A stretch of DNA of 64,000 nucleotides from DASVBE01 sp963770375 (GTDB lineage Bacteria; Actinomycetota; Actinomycetes; Streptosporangiales; Streptosporangiaceae). The stretch covers positions 1 through 64,000 of the forward strand of contig CAVYPM010000007.1 of assembly GCA_963770375.1 (NCBI GenBank), in the 5' to 3' direction. Within the stretch, counting starts at the first letter, position 1. The number at the start of each line of letters is the position of its first letter. Under the pieces are notes generated by a model, which saw nothing but the letters and a program-made list of their open reading frames with translations, was not told the DNA's origin and did not search any database. Both the position numbers and the translations under genes were made by a program. Of this stretch, positions 59,291-64,000 are shown in pieces.

Positions 59291-60290
59291 TTTGCACCTC
59301 GGCGGGCGCACCGCTGCCCGTCAGCTTCGGGGTGAGCAGCGTGTACCCGCCCTGCTTGTGCAGGGCCAGGCCTTCCTGCGAGAGCACGTAGGCGGCGAAC
59401 TTAGCGCCCGCCGCGCTCTTGTTGATCGTGGTGATGTTGATGACCAGCGGCGAGCCGTGCTTGGACACGTTGCCGGTGATCGTCATCGTGGCCTTCGCGT
59501 AGTCGTCCTTCAGCGCCGAGTCGCTCAGGTTGATTGCGGCCGGCAGCTTGATGTAGTCCAGGTGCAGCTGGATGGCCTGGGACTCGTACGCGCTGGCCGC
59601 ATCCAGCTGGCCGGCCTGCAGGCGCGGCTCGAGAGCGGCCTCGTCGAAGATCTGCGCGGCGTCCGCGGAGGCCAGGTCGGAGGTGCCGATGATCTTCGCG
59701 ACCGTGTCGGCGGGCAGGTGGTACTTCATCTGCGCCAATTGGAGCATGAAAATGAACGCGCGGCCCTGCGGGTCGAGGTTCGGGTCGGTCCGGCCCAGCT
59801 TCAGGCCCGGCGTCTCCAGCAGCGGGAACAGGGCCGTGATCGGCTTCTTGCCGTCCTTGATGGCCTGGAACTGCGGGGCGTACTTGCTCTTCGGGTTATA
59901 CGCCACCACGATCGAGGTCGTCGCGAACGCCACATACCAGCTGGTGAATTTCGGCATCAGCGCCTTGATCGGGTCGCCGCCGACGCTTTCGAACACGTCG
60001 GGCGTTATCTCCCCGGAGGCGATCTCCTTGGATAGCCCGTCGGACGGTCCCGCCCGGCCGACGTATTTCAGGCCCTCGGCCTTCTGGAAAGCGGGACCGA
60101 CAATTTTCTCGTTCAGGTACGCGAGCGAGGCCGCGTAGGCCACGTTGACCGAGCTCGGGGAGGCGCCGGAGGATCCGGATCCGCCCGAGGGCGCTGAGCT
60201 TCCGCAGGCTGCCGCGACCAGCGCGATGAGTGACATGGCAAGCAGCGCACCAAAGCGAGCGCCGCGGCCTTTCCTGATGTGGTCCACCAT
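59274..60290 (-). CDS. Extracellular solute-binding lipoprotein (molybdate/tungstate-type)
   Basis: The 338-residue protein has a lipoprotein signal peptide with lipobox VAAAC (Cys29), a Gly/Ser linker, and a periplasmic-binding fold. The fold begins VNVAYAASLAYLNEKIVGPA and has GEITPDVFESVGGDP and TTSIVVAYNPKSKYAPQF, the pattern of WtpA/ModA-like binding proteins. The ligand is judged from family and from the ModB/ModC-like neighbours; it could be tungstate, molybdate or another oxyanion. It is the first gene of the operon, with ATG 60290. Confidence 0.85.
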   Translation of the reverse strand: MVDHIRKGRGARFGALLAMSLIALVAAACGSSAPSGGSGSSGASPSSVNVAYAASLAYLNEKIVGPAFQKAEGLKYVGRAGPSDGLSKEIASGEITPDVFESVGGDPIKALMPKFTSWYVAFATTSIVVAYNPKSKYAPQFQAIKDGKKPITALFPLLETPGLKLGRTDPNLDPQGRAFIFMLQLAQMKYHLPADTVAKIIGTSDLASADAAQIFDEAALEPRLQAGQLDAASAYESQAIQLHLDYIKLPAAINLSDSALKDDYAKATMTITGNVSKHGSPLVINITTINKSAAGAKFAAYVLSQEGLALHKQGGYTLLTPKLTGSGAPAEVQSELGG

Positions 60291-60606
60291 ATTCCGAACA
60301 TAGCCAGCGCTGCTTGCGCCGGGCAAGAACTCTTTACATTGCGATGCGGCCACGGTACGGGGACGGCCACGCTCAGGAGCCCGGCAGGTGACGTTCAGCT
60401 GGCTCTCAGGCAGAACCGCTTCGCTAGGTCAGGCGCCGCCATACGGTGGTGCCCCCTAACATGGACCCTGGCGGTGCCCCCGTGCGGCTGTTCGCTGCGC
60501 GCCTGGCCCGCGGCTCCGGCGCGGCTGGCCTGCGCCCCCACGTCTCCGGGCCGCGCCCGGCACCGCCAGGCAAGGCTTATCTCACCGGTGCGAGGGCAGG
60601 ACGGTC
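60291..60606. other. Divergent intergenic region, no gene seen
   Basis: The 316-bp gap separates the binding-protein gene (minus) and the DUF929 gene (plus). It contains a modestly AT-richer stretch AACTCTTTACATTGCG near 60329, likely part of the ABC operon promoter. I find no clear molybdenum-cofactor riboswitch or ModE box in it. Confidence 0.4.
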
Positions 60607-61491
60607 ATGAGCAAGGCGCAACGAATCCGGCAGCAGAACGCCCGGGAGAAGATCGCCGCACAGCGGGCAGCCGAACGGCGGGCCCAGCGCCGGCGGCAAA
60701 CCCTGATTGCCGGCGGCAGCGTCCTGGCCGTGCTCGCCGTCGTGGCCGTCCTTATCGGGGTGAAGCTGGCGAGCAGCGGCGGCTCCGGCGGGTCCAGCAA
60801 CGGCACCGCGCAGCCCGCCGTGGTCAGCGCCGTGACGTCGGTACCCGCGGCCACGACGGACGCCGTCGGCAAGGGCACGTCCAACCCGAAGATGCTGATC
60901 CCGCTGTCCGGCGCCCCCGCGCTGACCACGGGCGGGAAGCCTGAGGTGCTCTACATGGGCGCGGAGTACTGCCCGTTCTGCGCGACCGAGCGGTGGGCCA
61001 TGCTGAACGCGCTGAGCCGGTTCGGCACGTTCTCGAACATCCGCTTCATCCACTCGGCCGCGGACGACACGCCGGCCAGCGTTCCGACGCTGACCTTCTA
61101 CCAGAGCGGCTACAGCAGCAAGTACGTGGCGTTTACCCCGGTCGAGATGCAGAAGATCGACCGGTCCGCACTGCAGAACCCGACGTCCGCCCAGAAGGCA
61201 CTGCTGAACAAGTACGACGCCCCGCCGTACGTGCAGGGTGGCGCAGGCTCGATCCCGTTCCTGGACTTCGGCGGCAAGTACATCGTCAGCGGCGCCAGCT
61301 ACGACTACAACGTGCTGTCGGGCAAGAGCTACGCGCAGATCGCCGCGGCGATGAAGGACCCGTCCACGGACATCGCCAAGGGCGCGCTCGGCACCGCCAA
61401 CCAGATGACCGCCGCGATCTGCAAGCTGACCGGCAACCAGCCCGCGACCGCCTGCACCGCGTCGATCAAGTCCCTTGAGGCCGGCCTGTAA
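60607..61491 (+). CDS. DUF929 family thioredoxin-like membrane protein
   Basis: The 294-residue protein has a basic N-terminus, one membrane helix (about residues 33-54), a Ser/Gly linker and an extracytoplasmic thioredoxin-like domain. The CPFC active site is Cys122-Cys125 (MGAEYCPFCATERWAM). DUF929 proteins pair with VKOR-type membrane oxidases. Here the VKOR gene follows directly with a TAATG overlap. Together they probably introduce disulfides into exported proteins. Two further cysteines (ICKL, TACTA) lie near the C-terminus. Confidence 0.88.
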   Translation: MSKAQRIRQQNAREKIAAQRAAERRAQRRRQTLIAGGSVLAVLAVVAVLIGVKLASSGGSGGSSNGTAQPAVVSAVTSVPAATTDAVGKGTSNPKMLIPLSGAPALTTGGKPEVLYMGAEYCPFCATERWAMLNALSRFGTFSNIRFIHSAADDTPASVPTLTFYQSGYSSKYVAFTPVEMQKIDRSALQNPTSAQKALLNKYDAPPYVQGGAGSIPFLDFGGKYIVSGASYDYNVLSGKSYAQIAAAMKDPSTDIAKGALGTANQMTAAICKLTGNQPATACTASIKSLEAGL

Positions 61492-62168
61492 TGGCCAGCC
61501 AGAAGCAGGCCCGGGCGGGCGGCCAGGGCCGCGCCCAGTCCCAGGGCGGGACCGGGTCCAGTCGCCAGGGCGGGTCCGGCCGGCCGGGCCAGGCGCGCAA
61601 CGGCCAGCCGGTCAAGGGGGGCAAGCCTGCGCCCCGGCGGCCAGCCGCCGCGGCGCAGGCCGCAGGGCCGGCCGAGGCCACGGAGACGGCGACCGACCCG
61701 CGCTGGTTCCGGCTCACCACGCTGATCCTGTCGGTGCTCGGCCTGGGCCTGTCGGTGTACCTGACGATCACCCACTACACCGACTCGGCGCCGGCCGGCT
61801 GCCCGGTCAACTCCGTGGTCAACTGCGCGAAGGTGACCACCAGCCCGGAGTCGATGATCTTCGGCGTGTTCCCGGTGGCCGTGCTCGGGCTGGCCTTCTA
61901 CGTGTTCATGGTGGCGGTCAACTCGCCGTGGTCCTGGCGGCCCGGCATGCCGCTGATCCGGATCGCCCGGCTGGCCGGCGTGCTCACCGGCATCGTGTTC
62001 GTGCTCTACCTGGTGTACGTGGAGCTGATCCAGGTCAACGCGATCTGCGAGTACTGCACCGGCGTGCACGTCATCACGTTCGCCCTGTTCGGCCTGGTCA
62101 TGTACAGCACCGCGGCGCACGGGCTGTCCGGTACCGGGCCTGGCCGCCCGGTCGCCCCCGGTCGTTAG
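61491..62168 (+). CDS. Vitamin K epoxide reductase (VKOR) family protein
   Basis: The 225-residue membrane protein has a 70-residue Gly/Gln/Arg-rich cytoplasmic extension, then four or five helices with the conserved cysteines Cys104 and Cys112 (loop pair) and the active-site pair Cys186-x2-Cys189 (ICEYCTG). VKOR reoxidises thioredoxin-like partners using menaquinone. ATG 61491 overlaps the DUF929 stop. A 24-bp palindrome (62202-62225) follows and may terminate the transcript. Confidence 0.9.
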   Translation: MASQKQARAGGQGRAQSQGGTGSSRQGGSGRPGQARNGQPVKGGKPAPRRPAAAAQAAGPAEATETATDPRWFRLTTLILSVLGLGLSVYLTITHYTDSAPAGCPVNSVVNCAKVTTSPESMIFGVFPVAVLGLAFYVFMVAVNSPWSWRPGMPLIRIARLAGVLTGIVFVLYLVYVELIQVNAICEYCTGVHVITFALFGLVMYSTAAHGLSGTGPGRPVAPGR

Positions 62169-62201
62169 CACTGCGCCGTTAGCACGGGGCCGCGCGGCTC
62201 C

Positions 62202-62256
62202 GGATTCCCGGCGCGCCGGGAATCCTGCGGCCGGCTCGCTTGTTAGAGTGGCTAAC
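62202..62256. promoter_or_regulatory. 24-bp palindrome and MarR-like operator before ABC exporter
   Basis: GGATTCCCGGCG/CGCCGGGAATCC (62202-62225) is a perfect 24-bp palindrome, suitable as the terminator of the VKOR operon. Then GTTAG-agtgg-CTAAC (62242-62256) is an inverted repeat 30-44 bp before the GTG of the ABC gene, at promoter position. TTGTTA near 62240 could be its -35. Confidence 0.55.
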
Positions 62257-62285
62257 TATTTCCGGCCATTTGAAGAGCGAGCTGA

Positions 62286-64000
62286 GTGAAGCAGACCAAC
62301 GGGGCGGCCAGCCGGCCGAAGGACACGCAGGACAGTAATCCGGATGCCTGGCTACGGCGGCTGGCCAGGTACTGCTGGCGGCACAAGCGGAGCATGCTGC
62401 TCTCGCTGGCCGGGGCGCTCGCCGCGACGCTGGCCACCGCGGCAATCCCGCTGATCCTCGGCCTGATCGTGGACGACACGATCCTCACCCACGACGCGCC
62501 GGTCTGGGCCGGCGCGCTCGTGCTGATCGGCGCGGGCCTGGTGAACTTCGCCGGTGTGTACACCCGCCGGTTCGAGGGCGGCAAGCTGTCGCTGGACGTC
62601 CAGCACGACATGCGGACCGAGTCGTTCGCGGCGCTGGCCGCGCTGGACGGCGCCCGGCAGGACCAGCTGCGCACCGGCCAGGTGGTGAGCCGGGCGATCT
62701 CCGACCTGAACATGGTCCAGGGGCTGCTCGGCATGCTGCCGATGCTGCTGGGCAGCGCGCTGCTGTTCGTGCTGTCGGTCACGATCATGGCGTTCCTGTC
62801 CCCGTTGCTGACGCTGGTCGCGCTGGCCATCGGGCCCGCGCTGTGGCTCATCGCGCTGCGCTCCCGGCTCAAGCTGTTCCCGGCCAGCTGGGACGCACAG
62901 CAGCAGGCCGCGAACGTGGCCGGGGTGGTCGAGGGCGCGGTCACCGGGGTCCGGGTGGTCAAGGGCTTCGGCCAGGAAGAGCAGGAGATCGGGCGGCTGG
63001 AGGACGCCAGCAGCGCGCTGTTCGCGTCCCGGGTGCGCGCCGTCCGGCTGATGGCCAGGTACAACCCGGCGCTGCAGGCCGTGCCGCTGTTCGGCCAGGT
63101 CGGCGTGCTGGCCCTGGGCGGCTGGCTGACCATCAAGGGCTCGATCCCGCTGGGCACGTTCCTGGCCTTCTCGCTGTACGTGGCGCAGATGATCAGCCCG
63201 GTCCGGGCGCTGGCCGCGCTGGTAACGATCGGCCAGGAGGCACGGGCCAGCGTGATCCGGATCTTCGAGGTGATGGACGCCCGGCCGGTGATCACCGAGC
63301 GGCCGGGCGCGGTGCCGCTGCCGCCGGGAGCCACGGACATCGAACTCGACCGGGTGGAGTTCGGCTACCAGCCGGACCAGCCGGTGCTGCGCGGCCTGTC
63401 GCTGCGCATCCGGCCGGGCCAGACGCTGGCGCTGGTCGGCACGTCGGGCTCCGGCAAGTCGACGGTCTCGCTGCTGCTGCCCCGCTTCTACGACGTGACG
63501 GAGGGCGCGATCCGGATCGGCGGGCACGACGTCCGCGACCTGACCACGGAATCGCTGCGCGCGGCCATCGGGCTGGTGCCCGAGGACAGCTTCCTGTTCT
63601 CCGATACGGTCCGGGCCAACATCGCCTACGGCCGCCCGGACGCCACCGACGCCGAGGTGGAGGCGGCGGCCCGGGCCGCGCAGGCGCACGACTTCATCAT
63701 GGCGCTGCCGGACGGCTACGCCACCGTGGTCGGCGAGCAGGGCCTGACCCTGTCCGGCGGCCAGCGGCAGCGTGTCTGCCTGGCCCGGGCGCTGGTCACC
63801 GACCCGGCCGTGCTGGTCCTCGACGACGCCACCTCGGCGGTGGACGCGAACGTCGAGGCGCGCATCCACGACGCGCTGCGGTCGGCCATGGCCGGGCGGA
63901 CCACGCTGCTCATCGCGCACCGCCAGTCCACGCTGGCGCTCGCCGACCAGATCGCGGTGCTGGACGAGGGCCGGCTGGTCGACCTGGGCACGCACGAGGA
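62286..64000 (+). CDS. ABC transporter ATP-binding protein/permease (exporter), cut by window end
   Basis: From GTG 62286 an open frame of 571 codons runs off the window. It has an ABC exporter transmembrane domain (six helices from RYCWRHKRSMLLSLAGALAA) and an ATPase with Walker A GTSGSGKST at residues 385-393, signature LSGGQ at 489-493, Walker B AVLVLDDATSAVD and the H-loop LLIAHR. The aspartate after Walker B (DDATSA) replaces the usual glutamate (DEATSA), a degenerate site found in one half of heterodimeric exporters. A second half-transporter gene may therefore lie just beyond the window. The substrate is unknown. Confidence 0.88.
   Translation, partial: MKQTNGAASRPKDTQDSNPDAWLRRLARYCWRHKRSMLLSLAGALAATLATAAIPLILGLIVDDTILTHDAPVWAGALVLIGAGLVNFAGVYTRRFEGGKLSLDVQHDMRTESFAALAALDGARQDQLRTGQVVSRAISDLNMVQGLLGMLPMLLGSALLFVLSVTIMAFLSPLLTLVALAIGPALWLIALRSRLKLFPASWDAQQQAANVAGVVEGAVTGVRVVKGFGQEEQEIGRLEDASSALFASRVRAVRLMARYNPALQAVPLFGQVGVLALGGWLTIKGSIPLGTFLAFSLYVAQMISPVRALAALVTIGQEARASVIRIFEVMDARPVITERPGAVPLPPGATDIELDRVEFGYQPDQPVLRGLSLRIRPGQTLALVGTSGSGKSTVSLLLPRFYDVTEGAIRIGGHDVRDLTTESLRAAIGLVPEDSFLFSDTVRANIAYGRPDATDAEVEAAARAAQAHDFIMALPDGYATVVGEQGLTLSGGQRQRVCLARALVTDPAVLVLDDATSAVDANVEARIHDALRSAMAGRTTLLIAHRQSTLALADQIAVLDEGRLVDLGTHE

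Noticed and set aside
1..64000. tRNA, rRNA, phage, transposase or antibiotic biosynthesis cluster
   Set aside because: I found no cloverleaf or rRNA-like sequence, no integrase or transposase motif, and no PKS/NRPS or tailoring cluster; resistance-like genes are scattered and unlinked.

Overview
The window is very GC-rich DNA, above about 70% by eye, from an actinomycete. The gene content fits a Streptomyces/Streptosporangiales-type soil organism: ECF sigma factors with DGPF partners, SigF-type sigma, DUF3040, an ArgS-related protein of the NrtL type, VKOR with DUF929, GTG/TTG starts and G/C-ending codons. I cannot name the genus. I saw no rRNA, tRNA, CRISPR array, phage genes or transposase.

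Layout. 1-6 kb: broken hydrolase tail, SDR, a 178-bp tandem duplication, a VOC protein, an ECF42-type sigma factor flanked by two YCII/DGPF genes with matching promoters, and small enzymes. 6.2-10 kb: a TetM/OtrA-like ribosomal protection gene with a leader ORF and one frameshift, then a damaged sigma/anti-sigma-like pair. 10-17.5 kb: MarR, ABM, phosphotransferase, PHP phosphatase, flavin monooxygenase and GNAT genes, mixed with truncated remnants of a phosphotransferase, a beta-lactamase, a methyltransferase and an AAA regulator. 17.5-25.6 kb: a second DGPF/ECF42 module, DUF4287 protein, MFS transporter, aldehyde dehydrogenase, and a frameshifted SigE-type sigma with a membrane-anchored beta-propeller. 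25.7-29.4 kb: ABC exporter pair and a two-component system. 29.4-37 kb: repeat array, aminotransferase, RlmA-type methyltransferase, SnoaL/MarR divergent pair, decayed nrtL, S41 peptidase, truncated response regulator. 37.2-46 kb: copper amine oxidase, APC permease, LacI regulator and a three-gene sugar-type catabolic operon. 46-55.7 kb: cation exchanger, Pth2, methyltransferase, SDR, DUF3040, PQQ-like propeller, PEBP, epimerase, wHTH, response regulator and SigF/B-type sigma. 55.7-60.3 kb: molybdate/tungstate-type ABC operon (binding lipoprotein, permease, ATPase) and an HTH/periplasmic-binding-domain regulator. 60.6-64 kb: DUF929 plus VKOR, then an ABC exporter cut by the window end.

The most unusual signal is a dispersed palindrome, GGNAA(G/C)CG(G/C)TTNCC, with eight exact copies and about twenty-five near copies between 10.1 and 57.2 kb. 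Most lie inside genes, where the palindrome is built from codons that are otherwise rare here. Four copies sit in a 56-57 bp tandem array at 29.5 kb. Other signals are a shared 23-bp element upstream of two paralogous 73-residue membrane proteins, and three matching ECF42-type promoters.

Many genes carry apparent frameshifts (near 45, 7818, 8690-8817, 9265, 9470, 16.6k, 23.47k, 27.6-28.0k, 33.6-34.0k, 36.98k, 39.02k and 56.55k). I cannot tell pseudogenes from sequencing indels here. The truncated genes with clean junctions at 10.2, 12.6 and 17.4 kb look like real rearrangements.
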